Shown here: positions 1-6,259 of the stretch, one piece after another
Layout of the letters: the number at the start of each line of letters is the position of its first letter
Numbering within the stretch: the stretch's first letter is position 1
Source of the DNA: Endomicrobium sp.
GTDB taxonomy: Bacteria; Elusimicrobiota; Endomicrobiia; Endomicrobiales; Endomicrobiaceae
NCBI GenBank assembly: GCA_031278115.1
Contig: JAITKZ010000105.1
Coordinates: forward strand, 1 to 6,815
DNA: 6,815 bases
Direction: 5' to 3'
Notes under the pieces: model-generated
Seen by the model: the letters and a program-made list of their open reading frames with translations, nothing else
Told to the model about the DNA's origin: nothing
The model's database searches: none
Made by a program: the position numbers and the translations under genes

Positions 1-172
1 TATTTTTTAAAGCAGTTTCATCATTTAGTAAATACATAATTTTCTCAGCAGTTTTTTCATAATTATTTGGCTCTATTAAAAAACCAGTTTCACCGTCAAC
101 AACTATTTCTTTTACTCCAACAATTTGAGAACTTTTTTCTAAAATAAAACTGTCTTTAAAAATTATTATTAC
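1..172 (-). pseudogene. GT4 glycosyltransferase, C-terminal remnant (5' end lost, runs off the left edge)
   Basis: Translated on the minus strand, this stretch gives about 57 residues with the C-terminal signature of GT4 (Glycos_transf_1) enzymes: GVKEIVVDGETGFLIEPNN followed by a helix resembling EKTAEKIMYLLND. In the family this part binds the nucleotide-sugar donor, and such enzymes build LPS or capsule glycans. The frame opens only after a stop at 173-175, inside the transporter gene, and has no ATG/GTG/TTG before the domain, so the N-terminal two thirds are missing. The usual E-x7-E region also looks shortened: SFILEK passes straight to SSQIVGVKEIV, without the roughly 8-9 residues (normally like AMACGKPVV) expected between. 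I therefore read it as a decayed fragment, not a live gene. What lies left of the window is unknown; a complete downstream part is possible. Confidence 0.72.
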
Positions 173-1461
173 TTATTACTGTATCCATCCGCATTTGCAT
201 TCCATACAGATAAGCGAATCAGAAACGCTATAAATCCAAGCGAAACTAGGAATAACAGCGCAGGCGTCCATCCAAAGTTTTGAGTTATTATTCCTACTCC
301 AAACCCTGTAAAGATAACGCTTAAGTAAGCACATAGTCCAATAAATCCCGATGCAGTGCCTGCAGCGCTCCTTGTTGCAAGCTTTGCGACTGCAGTAACG
401 CCTTGAATCTGGGCTGAGTAATTAAAGAAGCCCGCCAAAGATAATAATAATAAATATACGCCCATCGTCGCATTGGGAATGGCTAGAAAAATAATTAAAG
501 AAGTTAGACTTAGAGCTAATGATACTTGGGATGTTCTGTGTGCCCTACCCCCAAAAAACCTGTCTGTAACAAATCCTGATGAAAGAGTGCCCAACACACC
601 AGCAGCTTCAAAAATTGCAACAACCCAAACAGCGTTTATAAGTGAAATGTGTTTGGTATCCTTTAACAAAGTTGGACCCCAATCTAAAATTGCAAACCGT
701 AGGCAATAAACGCCGATTTGAGATATTGCTATAATCAAAAGAGTTTTATTCTTAAAAACATTTTCACTAATAATTTCAAAATATTCTTTTCTTGTAAACG
801 CTTGGGTTGACTTTTTGGTTTCTAAATTGTCAAATCCCAGTTGGCTAGGCAAATCCTTAATATATTTATAAGTTAAAATAATTCCGATTAATACTATTCC
901 TACCGGAGCCCAAAAACACCATTGCCATCTCCAAGATGTAGCGATATAACCACAAGCGATTACAATTAAGAATGCTCCTAGCGAATGCCCAGTATCTACG
1001 ATACTTGTCCAACTTGCAAACTTATCAGGATGAACCCAGTTGGATTGCATTTTCGTAACAGGAGGATAACCGCAACCTTGCGCCATTGCGTTGAGTATCC
1101 ATAGCGCCCCTATCCAAATTGCAGTAGTTTGAAACCCTAAGACAAAACTAATAAAACATGACAAAAGCAGTGCAGTTTTGAAAATTTTTGCAGCACTAAA
1201 TTTGTCACACGCCATACCGCACAAAAAACGCGAGATTCCATAAGTAAGACCATGTAAAGTCATAATCAAGCCAATTGTCGTCTTTGAAATCCCTAAATCT
1301 GAATTTAAAAAAGGAACCACAACACTAAAATTCTTTCGTAAAAAATAGTATAGCGTATAACAAACCATTAAACTAAGACTTAGCTTTATCTGCGAAATAA
1401 TAAATCCCCTATTTTCTCTTATGATGCCTCTACCTCTCAAATCAAGCTCATTGTTTTTCAT
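169..1461 (-). CDS. uhpC: Sugar-phosphate/organophosphate:phosphate antiporter (MFS, OPA family, UhpC/GlpT-like)
   Basis: An inner-membrane transporter of about 430 residues, the usual length for OPA-family MFS proteins, with about twelve hydrophobic segments split by a charged central loop near residues 200-235. Members exchange inorganic phosphate for glucose-6-phosphate, glycerol-3-phosphate or similar esters. Family hallmarks are visible: YYFLRKNFSVVVPFL in TM1 (Arg near 42, equivalent to GlpT R45), a conserved His near 159 (GlpT H165), and VYCLRFAILDWGPTLL in TM7 (Arg near 255, equivalent to GlpT R269). The three phosphate/substrate-binding residues are thus kept, which argues for a working carrier. 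Substrate cannot be fixed from sequence; hexose phosphate is my preference from the likely host-associated lifestyle. A TTG at 1464 lies directly before the ATG and has better spacing (8 vs 11 nt) from the ribosome binding site. Three consecutive stops end the gene. It lies between two broken surface-glycan genes, which suggests acquisition or replacement. The symbol uhpC is tentative. Confidence 0.85.
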   Translation of the reverse strand: MKNNELDLRGRGIIRENRGFIISQIKLSLSLMVCYTLYYFLRKNFSVVVPFLNSDLGISKTTIGLIMTLHGLTYGISRFLCGMACDKFSAAKIFKTALLLSCFISFVLGFQTTAIWIGALWILNAMAQGCGYPPVTKMQSNWVHPDKFASWTSIVDTGHSLGAFLIVIACGYIATSWRWQWCFWAPVGIVLIGIILTYKYIKDLPSQLGFDNLETKKSTQAFTRKEYFEIISENVFKNKTLLIIAISQIGVYCLRFAILDWGPTLLKDTKHISLINAVWVVAIFEAAGVLGTLSSGFVTDRFFGGRAHRTSQVSLALSLTSLIIFLAIPNATMGVYLLLLSLAGFFNYSAQIQGVTAVAKLATRSAAGTASGFIGLCAYLSVIFTGFGVGIITQNFGWTPALLFLVSLGFIAFLIRLSVWNANADGYSNK

Positions 1462-1472
1462 CAATATTTATA

Positions 1473-1479
1473 CCTCTCC
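1473..1479 (-). promoter_or_regulatory. Ribosome binding site of the transporter gene
   Basis: GGAGAGG on the minus strand lies 8 nt before the TTG at 1464 and 11 nt before the ATG at 1461. The motif is inside the coding remnant of the FkbM gene, where it encodes the conserved residues WRG of that domain. The signal was therefore probably co-opted rather than brought in with the transporter. Confidence 0.6.
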
Positions 1480-1552
1480 AACCTTTTTTATAAAATAGAT
1501 ATGTATTTGAAGCACGCGCAGGATGGTATGCGCCTATATCTACGTAAAAACC

Positions 1553-1560
1553 TTTTTTTT
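1553..1560 (-). other. A8 homopolymer at the frameshift in the FkbM remnant
   Basis: The run reads as eight A on the coding (minus) strand, between CAT and GGTTTTTAC. Nine would keep the methyltransferase frame open. It is a typical place for slippage, by replication, by transcription or as a sequencing error. Since the gene is also truncated downstream, restoring the frame would not restore the enzyme. Confidence 0.7.
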
Positions 1561-1709
1561 ATGACAAAAAGAATTTAATAATACATCTTCGTCAGTTTCC
1601 CCGTAATAATGTTTAGACCGTATTCTTTTTATTCTGAGAAAGTCTAATAAATTCTTAAAAAACTTCTTAATTAATGTAAGATAGGTTATTTTCATGTTTG
1701 TTATTTTAA

Positions 1710-3098
1710 CTAAATATACTCATCCCTTATGCCGTTGTCTATATTTTTAAAAAACTTGTCCAACACTTTAATATTGTCGTTATCAAGTTTATTTTTATAT
1801 TCCTCTATAAGATTGTAACCCAATTCTTTTATTTCAGGTGTTGCAAAATCTTCAAGATATTCTCTTAAAGTTACTAAAGCATTGATATCGCACATATGTT
1901 TTATTGCTCCTGGTTTTGCCAAATACATAAAATCTTCACCAGTTCTGTTTTTGCGGTAACACGCCGCGCAAAAACTTGGAATTAAACCTTGAGAAAGCAA
2001 AGATTTAACTATTTCGTTCAAGGTGCGTTGATCATTTAGACTAAATTGCCTTTCAAGTTTATCATTATGGCAGGAAGAATCTTCTTCATATCCGCCAGGA
2101 GTAACTTTTGACTCAGCGCTTATTTGCGAAACGCCCAAATTGACTAAAATATCTCTAAGGTATGCAGTTTCTCTTGTTGACATTATTATTCCCGTATAAG
2201 GAGCTGATAATCTTAAAACTGCAACCAATTTTTTAAAATCTTCGTCACAAATAGGATATTCTGGTTTGGCAGCATATGAGGAACCCGGAGCAGTCCCAAT
2301 ACGAGGAACTGAAATTGTATGCGGTCCTAATCCATAAGTTTTCTCCAAATATTCTATATGCATTAACATGGCAAGTATTTCAAAACGGTAATCATAAAGA
2401 CCTAACAAAGGACCTATGCCAACGTCGTCAATACCAGCCTTAAAAGCATTATCAATAGCATCCAAACGCTTGTTAGGATCTGACTTTGATCCTGCCGCGT
2501 GAAGTTTTTTATAAGTAGCGTCATGATAAGTCTCTTGAAATATCTGGTATGTCCCTATGCCTGATTGTTTCAATCTTTTAAATTGTTCAATACTCATCGG
2601 TGCTACGTTAATGTTTACTCTTTTTATTTTGTTGCCTTTATATTCTGCATTGTAAATAGCTTTTACCGCATCAACGTAATAATCTACATTTTCTTGGGAA
2701 GAAGCCATCTCACCAGCAACCATTAAAATACGCTTATGACCTCTCTTGAGGAGTATTTCGGTTTGCTCTTTTATTTCTTGAACAGAAAGCTTTTTTCTTA
2801 CAGTAAGTTTATTATTTGCCGCAAACCCGCAATATAGGCAACTGTTCGAGCAAAGATTGCTTATGTATAACGGAACAAACATTACTACGCGTTTGCCATA
2901 TATACTGTTTTTAACATATGCAGCTGCATTGTAAATCTTTTTTAACAAAGAAGCGTCTTTAACAGACAAAAGCTTAGCAGATTCTTCAAGAGTAAGCCTT
3001 TTTAAAATCCGGGTCTTTTTTAAAATATATTCTATTTCTTGTTCTGAAACATTCAAGCCCAACAAGGAGTTTATTTTTGCTTCGTATATATGTTTCAA
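1710..3098 (-). CDS. hydG: [FeFe]-hydrogenase maturase HydG (radical SAM tyrosine lyase)
   Basis: HydG cleaves tyrosine with SAM to give p-cresol and dehydroglycine, which becomes the CO and CN- ligands of the hydrogenase H-cluster; it acts in the cytoplasm with HydE and HydF. The 462-residue length is normal. Cys83, 87 and 90 form the radical SAM CX3CX2C cluster site (CSNSCLYCGF). Cys377, 380 and 403 form the C-terminal CX2CX22C motif that binds the second, dangler-iron cluster. That motif separates HydG from the close relative ThiH. His260 in GPHTISVPRIGTAPGSS matches the family's dangler-iron histidine. The start is TTG: a TAG codon directly precedes it in frame and there is no in-frame ATG near the N-terminus. 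It follows thrS by 56 nt on the same strand and could be cotranscribed. No hydE, hydF or hydrogenase gene is in the window. Its presence implies H2 metabolism in an anaerobe. Confidence 0.95.
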   Translation of the reverse strand: MKHIYEAKINSLLGLNVSEQEIEYILKKTRILKRLTLEESAKLLSVKDASLLKKIYNAAAYVKNSIYGKRVVMFVPLYISNLCSNSCLYCGFAANNKLTVRKKLSVQEIKEQTEILLKRGHKRILMVAGEMASSQENVDYYVDAVKAIYNAEYKGNKIKRVNINVAPMSIEQFKRLKQSGIGTYQIFQETYHDATYKKLHAAGSKSDPNKRLDAIDNAFKAGIDDVGIGPLLGLYDYRFEILAMLMHIEYLEKTYGLGPHTISVPRIGTAPGSSYAAKPEYPICDEDFKKLVAVLRLSAPYTGIIMSTRETAYLRDILVNLGVSQISAESKVTPGGYEEDSSCHNDKLERQFSLNDQRTLNEIVKSLLSQGLIPSFCAACYRKNRTGEDFMYLAKPGAIKHMCDINALVTLREYLEDFATPEIKELGYNLIEEYKNKLDNDNIKVLDKFFKNIDNGIRDEYI

Positions 3099-3103
3099 CT
3101 AAA

Positions 3104-3112
3104 CCACCCGCC
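3104..3112 (-). promoter_or_regulatory. Ribosome binding site supporting the TTG start of hydG
   Basis: The minus strand reads AAGGCGGGTGG before the TTG. GGTGG lies 5 nt and AGGCGG about 9 nt from the start codon. The frame cannot extend further upstream because a stop abuts the TTG, so this purine-rich block fixes the start at 3098 with fair confidence. Confidence 0.55.
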
Positions 3113-3154
3113 TTGAGTCAATGAATTCCGCCGACATAACAACAATAAATAATA

Positions 3155-4894
3155 CTACAGTTCATTTATTCCCGGAACGTTCTTTTCTTTTATTATAGCA
3201 ATAAAGTTATCTATCGTCATAACACCCAAATCTTTATTTCCTCTTGCTCTCACGGCAACTGACACTGCTTCCTTTTCCTTATTTCCTACAACTGCTATAT
3301 AAGGAATCTTTTGCATTGTATTTTCTCTTATTTTATGTCCAATTTTTTCGTTTCTGTCGTCAAAAACAACTCTTATGCCGTTCTTTTTTAAAGTTTGCGT
3401 CAACTCTTTACAATATTCATGCTGCTCTTCATTCATATTAGCTACCGCAACTTGAACTGGCGAAAACCACAAAGGCAAGGCTCCTGCATAATGTTCTAAA
3501 AGGGCACCTATAAACCTCTCTAAAGAGCCCATTAAAGCTCTGTGTATCATGTAAGGTCTTGCTTTCTTGCCTGAAGAAGTCACATAAGAAATATCAAATC
3601 TTTCAGGTAAATTGAAATCAAACTGTATCGTAGAACACTGCCATAATCTTCCTATGGCATCCTTTATTTTTATATCTATTTTAGGTCCATAAAAAGCACC
3701 GCCACCTTCGTCAACCTCATATTCATATCCAGTTTTTTTGAGAGCATTTTCTATGGCACCTTGAGCTTTTTCCCAGTCTGATATTTCGCCTACATACTTA
3801 TTTTCCGGTCTTGTAGCAAGGTAAATTTTGTAATCGTTAAATCCAAACGTTTTAAGACACTCTGTAGCCATATTAAAAACTCTAAGCATTTCCTCTTCAA
3901 GCTGCTCGGGAGAAACAATGACATGACCATCGTCCTGTGTAAAGCCTCTTACTCTTAAAAGTCCGTGCAAAACGCCAGACCTTTCAAATCTATAAACCGT
4001 ACCAAGCTCAGCGTATCTTATGGGAAGCTCTCTATAAGAGTGAAGTTTTGTCTTGTACACCATCAGATGCATAGGACAATTCATAGGTTTTACACGGTAT
4101 GGTTTTCCTTCAATTTCCATCGGCGCATACATATTCTCGGAATAAGTCTGTAAGTGTCCACTTATTTTAAAAAGCTCTTCGCTAGCTATATGAGGCGTAA
4201 GTAGTAAATAATAACCATTTTCCAAGTGAAAATTCTTCCAGTATGTCTCAATAACATTTCTTAAAAGAGCGCCTTTGGGGTGCCACAAAACAAGACCCCC
4301 GCCAATAGTATCGTTAACGCTAAATAAATCCAAATCTTTGCCAAGCTTTCTGTGGTCTCTTTTTTTTGCTTCTTCAATTTTATTTAAATAATCTTCTAAA
4401 TCTTTTTTTGTAAGAAAGGCGGTGCCGTAAATTCTCTGAAGCTGTTCTTCTGAAGAATCCCCTCTCCAGTATGCACCTGCAACTGAAAGAAGCTTAAAAT
4501 ATTTTAGTTCCCCTGTGGATTTGACGTGAGGACCTTTGCACAAATCTGTAAAGTTTCCAGATTTGTATATGCTCATATTATCATCTGGAATTTGCAAAGC
4601 TATTTCAGCTTTGTATTTTTCCCCTTTTGACTCAAAGTCTTTAACAGCTTCAGCCTTAGATATTGAAGAACAAACAAAAGGATGATTTTCTTTTATTATT
4701 TCTTTCATTTTTTCTTCTATTTTGGCTAAATCTTCAGTGGTAAAAGGTTCTGCTCTGTCAAAATCATAATAAAAGCCGTCCTCTATGGAAGGACCTATAG
4801 CGACTTTAGTTCCAGGGAAAAGTTCTGTTACCGCTGCAGCCATTATATGAGCCGCAGAATGCCTTAAAGTATCTAAAAATTGTTTGTTTTCCAT
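3155..4894 (-). CDS. thrS: Threonyl-tRNA synthetase, form without the TGS domain
   Basis: Class II synthetase that charges tRNA-Thr in the cytoplasm. In the 579-residue product the editing domain comes first: HSAAH (His12, His16) and CKGPH (Cys119, His123) are the deacylation site that clears Ser-tRNA-Thr. The catalytic core follows with KPMNCPMH (Cys273), FTQDDGH (His324) and YMIHRALMGS (His451), the three zinc ligands that select threonine. Motif 2 (YRFERSG...RVRGFTQDD) and motif 3 are intact, and a C-terminal anticodon-binding domain ends the protein. The usual bacterial enzyme is about 635-645 residues; the missing ~60 correspond to the N-terminal TGS domain, and nothing like it is encoded upstream in any frame I read. 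I place the start at the second ATG because AAGGA lies 8 nt before it; the first ATG (4903) overlaps that signal and would add MTV only. It heads the minus-strand block. Confidence 0.97.
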   Translation of the reverse strand: MENKQFLDTLRHSAAHIMAAAVTELFPGTKVAIGPSIEDGFYYDFDRAEPFTTEDLAKIEEKMKEIIKENHPFVCSSISKAEAVKDFESKGEKYKAEIALQIPDDNMSIYKSGNFTDLCKGPHVKSTGELKYFKLLSVAGAYWRGDSSEEQLQRIYGTAFLTKKDLEDYLNKIEEAKKRDHRKLGKDLDLFSVNDTIGGGLVLWHPKGALLRNVIETYWKNFHLENGYYLLLTPHIASEELFKISGHLQTYSENMYAPMEIEGKPYRVKPMNCPMHLMVYKTKLHSYRELPIRYAELGTVYRFERSGVLHGLLRVRGFTQDDGHVIVSPEQLEEEMLRVFNMATECLKTFGFNDYKIYLATRPENKYVGEISDWEKAQGAIENALKKTGYEYEVDEGGGAFYGPKIDIKIKDAIGRLWQCSTIQFDFNLPERFDISYVTSSGKKARPYMIHRALMGSLERFIGALLEHYAGALPLWFSPVQVAVANMNEEQHEYCKELTQTLKKNGIRVVFDDRNEKIGHKIRENTMQKIPYIAVVGNKEKEAVSVAVRARGNKDLGVMTIDNFIAIIKEKNVPGINEL

Positions 4895-4902
4895 TACTGT
4901 CA

Positions 4903-4907
4903 TCCTT
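4903..4907 (-). promoter_or_regulatory. Ribosome binding site that favours the second ATG of thrS
   Basis: AAGGA ends on the A of the first ATG (4903), so it cannot serve that codon, but it is 8 nt from the ATG at 4894. This decides the start in favour of MENKQFLDTLRHSAAH. Confidence 0.6.
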
Positions 4908-4962
4908 ATAAAAAAGACACTGATATTTACACCATACGTGCATACATTTGCAAAACGATTGA

Positions 4963-4968
4963 ATTATA
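4963..4968 (-). promoter_or_regulatory. Probable -10 box of the thrS promoter
   Basis: A perfect TATAAT on the minus strand, which would give a leader of about 60 nt before thrS. No good -35 is present at 16-18 bp (the best is a weak CGATAA/GATAAA), and the TG of an extended -10 is not in the right place. In AT-rich DNA such a box can arise by chance; its position in the divergent spacer is the main support. Confidence 0.4.
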
Positions 4969-5047
4969 CAATATTTCTAACTTGGTTTATCGGTTAGACA
5001 AAAAAAATAAATAATTTTCTTAAATGGATTTACGAAATGTGTGGCTG

Positions 5048-5091
5048 ATTTATAAGTTTAATATTAATGCATAGTTTGACATCTTATAAAT
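5048..5091. repeat. 9-bp inverted repeat around a 10-bp palindrome, possible operator
   Basis: ATTTATAAG (5048-5056) and CTTATAAAT (5083-5091) are exact inverted copies, 26 bp apart. The perfect palindrome TTAATATTAA (5058-5067) lies between them. The right arm falls in the spacer of the dprA promoter and the left arm overlaps the -10 of the weaker upstream candidate. Position suits a dimeric regulator, but low-complexity AT sequence makes chance symmetry common. Confidence 0.35.
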
Positions 5092-5105
5092 GATTTGTTT
5101 AAAAT
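5076..5105 (+). promoter_or_regulatory. Promoter of dprA, close enough to give a leaderless mRNA
   Basis: A perfect TTGACA -35 (5076-5081) is followed after 18 bp by TAAAAT (5100-5105), one change from consensus. Transcription would start near 5112, only about 3 nt before the dprA ATG. Confidence 0.55.
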
Positions 5106-5114
5106 TATTTCTCA

Positions 5115-6209
5115 ATGAATGAAAAATGGTTATCTTTATTTAAACTCATTTTGTCAGGAGATCTAGGTTCTGTAAGGGTTTTTAGACTGCTTGAAAAATT
5201 CGGCAATGCGGAATCTGTTCTTAAGGCAGGGAAAAAAGACCTTATGTCTGTTGAAGGAATTGGCGCTATTGTTTCTGGAGCTATTGTTAACAGTTCCGTT
5301 TCTGGAAAAGCTGAAAAAGAACTTGAGCTTGCTAAAAAGAATAATATATCTATAGTCCTATATACAGACAGTAACTATCCAGAACCTCTCAGAGAGCTGC
5401 CAGGCAAACCGCTTGTTTTATATATAAAAGGCAGTATCTTGGAAAGAGATTTTGAATCAATATCAATAGTTGGTTCCAGGAAGATAAGCAATTATGGTAA
5501 AACCGTTACTTCGGACTTTGCATCTTATTTTGCAAAGAAAGGTGTTACTATAGTTTCCGGGCTTGCCAGAGGTGTTGATACTTTGTCTCATATAACAGCC
5601 TTAGAAAACAAATCGCGGACAATAGCTGTACTTGGCAACGGACTTCTTGTAAATTATCCTCCTGAAAATAAGAAACTTCAGGAAGTGATTGCACAAAACG
5701 GAACTGTTATAAGTGAATTCCCTTTAAAGCAACAGCCAGATAAGGGAACTTTCCCCAGAAGAAACAGAATTATAGCGGGATTATCAAAAGCTACTCTTAT
5801 TACTGAAGCTGGGATTGGAAGTGGAGCAACTATAACGGCAAGATTTTGCGCGGAATACGGCAAAGATGTTTTTGCCGTACCGGGAAGTATATATTCAAAG
5901 GTATCAAAAGGAACAAATGATCTTATACAAAATGGAGCTTATATAGCGCTAAGTCCGCAAAATATGGCGCAACAGCTTGGCTGGCTCACAAAAAATGAAC
6001 TAAATAAGCAAATAGGTTTAGGCTGTCTGAATAAGATTGAAACAGCAGTACTTAGTTTAATAGAAAATGATAGCGACGGCTTGCCGACAGACTTAATTGC
6101 TGAAAAATTAAATCTTGACATTTCTGAAACGTCAACTGCGCTTTTAAAACTGGAAATAACCGGGCTGATAAAAAATACTCCCGGACAAATATATATAAGA
6201 GCATACTAA
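5115..6209 (+). CDS. dprA: DNA processing protein DprA (Smf), intact
   Basis: DprA binds single-stranded DNA arriving by natural transformation, protects it and loads RecA in the cytoplasm. The 364 residues are full length. An N-terminal helix-hairpin-helix region (about 25-60, with SVEGIGAIV) precedes the extended Rossmann fold (about 85-290), whose landmarks are all present: SIVGSR, VSGLARGVD, AVLGNGL..YPP, ISEFP, FPRRNRIIAGLS, EAGIGSGATITA and DVFAVPGS. A winged-helix C-terminal domain (about 305-364) completes it. No stop, frameshift or lost motif is seen. The ATG is the first possible start, since an in-frame TAA lies at 5100-5102. There is no Shine-Dalgarno sequence before it. It precedes topA by 50 nt, a gene order common in bacteria, so the two are probably cotranscribed. 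Intact dprA beside decayed surface genes suggests DNA uptake or recombination is still under selection; DprA alone does not prove competence. Confidence 0.95.
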   Translation: MNEKWLSLFKLILSGDLGSVRVFRLLEKFGNAESVLKAGKKDLMSVEGIGAIVSGAIVNSSVSGKAEKELELAKKNNISIVLYTDSNYPEPLRELPGKPLVLYIKGSILERDFESISIVGSRKISNYGKTVTSDFASYFAKKGVTIVSGLARGVDTLSHITALENKSRTIAVLGNGLLVNYPPENKKLQEVIAQNGTVISEFPLKQQPDKGTFPRRNRIIAGLSKATLITEAGIGSGATITARFCAEYGKDVFAVPGSIYSKVSKGTNDLIQNGAYIALSPQNMAQQLGWLTKNELNKQIGLGCLNKIETAVLSLIENDSDGLPTDLIAEKLNLDISETSTALLKLEITGLIKNTPGQIYIRAY

Positions 6210-6220
6210 ACAGCGTTTTT

Positions 6221-6239
6221 GAGTATTATGCAAATACTC
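6221..6239. repeat. Hairpin in the dprA-topA spacer
   Basis: GAGTATT and AATACTC form a perfect 7-bp stem around the loop ATGCA. No T-tract follows on the plus strand (the T5 lies before it), so it is not a standard terminator. It could mark an mRNA processing or stability site between dprA and topA, or be chance. Confidence 0.45.
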
Positions 6240-6245
6240 GCAAGT

Positions 6246-6252
6246 AAAGGAG
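6246..6252 (+). promoter_or_regulatory. Strong ribosome binding site of topA
   Basis: AAAGGAG lies 7 nt before the ATG at 6260. It is the best Shine-Dalgarno site in the window and contrasts with dprA just upstream, which has none. Confidence 0.85.
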
Positions 6253-6259
6253 TAAAATA

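Larger units (their letters stand above)
1448..1695 (-). pseudogene. FkbM-family methyltransferase, N-terminal remnant with frameshift
   Basis: A minus-strand ATG at 1695, 14 nt after the hydG stop, opens a 52-codon frame (MKITYLTLIKKFFKNLL..., ending in HKKKVFT) that stops at a TAG just past an A8 run. One base out of frame, the sequence continues as GFYVDIGAYHPARASNTY and then LFYKKGWRGINIDEKQ, which is the start of an FkbM (Methyltransf_21) domain: the VDIGAY element is the SAM-binding motif I, and SNTY..YKKGWRGINID is typical of the family. Adding one A to the run joins both halves. The domain then breaks off after about 80 residues, where a full protein has some 230-280, because the TGA at 1448-1450 lies within the start of the transporter. 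Such enzymes methylate sugars or lipid-linked glycans. The gene is dead by two lesions, frameshift and 3' truncation. Confidence 0.8.
4895..5114. other. Divergent control region between thrS and dprA
   Basis: About 220 bp of AT-rich sequence without a gene. Toward thrS it holds a TATAAT and the AAGGA site. Toward dprA it holds a TTGACA/TAAAAT promoter, a weaker TTTACG (5029-5034)/TATAAG (5051-5056) pair with a 16 bp spacer, and an inverted repeat. I looked on the minus strand for a lost TGS domain or a T-box-like leader and saw neither. Confidence 0.6.

Noticed and set aside
473..709. 78-codon plus-strand open frame
   Set aside because: It lies wholly antisense to the conserved transporter gene, has no family features and no ribosome binding site I could recognise.
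169..1461. Foreign base composition of the transporter gene
   Set aside because: Hand counts of sample lines ranged from about 18 to 48 % GC and overlapped those of thrS, so composition gives no usable signal.
1546..1560. A/T runs (AAAAACCTTTTTTTT) as a terminator after hydG
   Set aside because: The complementary runs are separated by only two bases, there is no GC-rich stem, and the sequence is explained as methyltransferase coding remnant.
1553..1560. A8 run as programmed frameshifting or phase variation of a live methyltransferase
   Set aside because: The gene is also truncated after about 80 residues, so restoring the frame could not give an active enzyme.
3116..3121. TTGACT on the minus strand as a -35 box for hydG
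   Set aside because: No -10-like hexamer stands 16-18 bp downstream, and it would start transcription inside hydG.
3244..4153. Short plus-strand open frames (3244-3441, 3965-4153)
   Set aside because: Both are antisense to conserved thrS codons and show no recognisable product.
4895..4903. First ATG (4903) as the thrS start
   Set aside because: The AAGGA site overlaps this codon, while the ATG at 4894 has correct 8-nt spacing; the difference is only three residues.
4904..5040. Search for a lost TGS domain or T-box leader upstream of thrS
   Set aside because: The in-frame open stretch is short and resembles no TGS sequence, and I saw no T-box-like antiterminator.
5678..6121. Short minus-strand open frames (5678-5863, 5939-6121)
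   Set aside because: Both are antisense to conserved dprA sequence.
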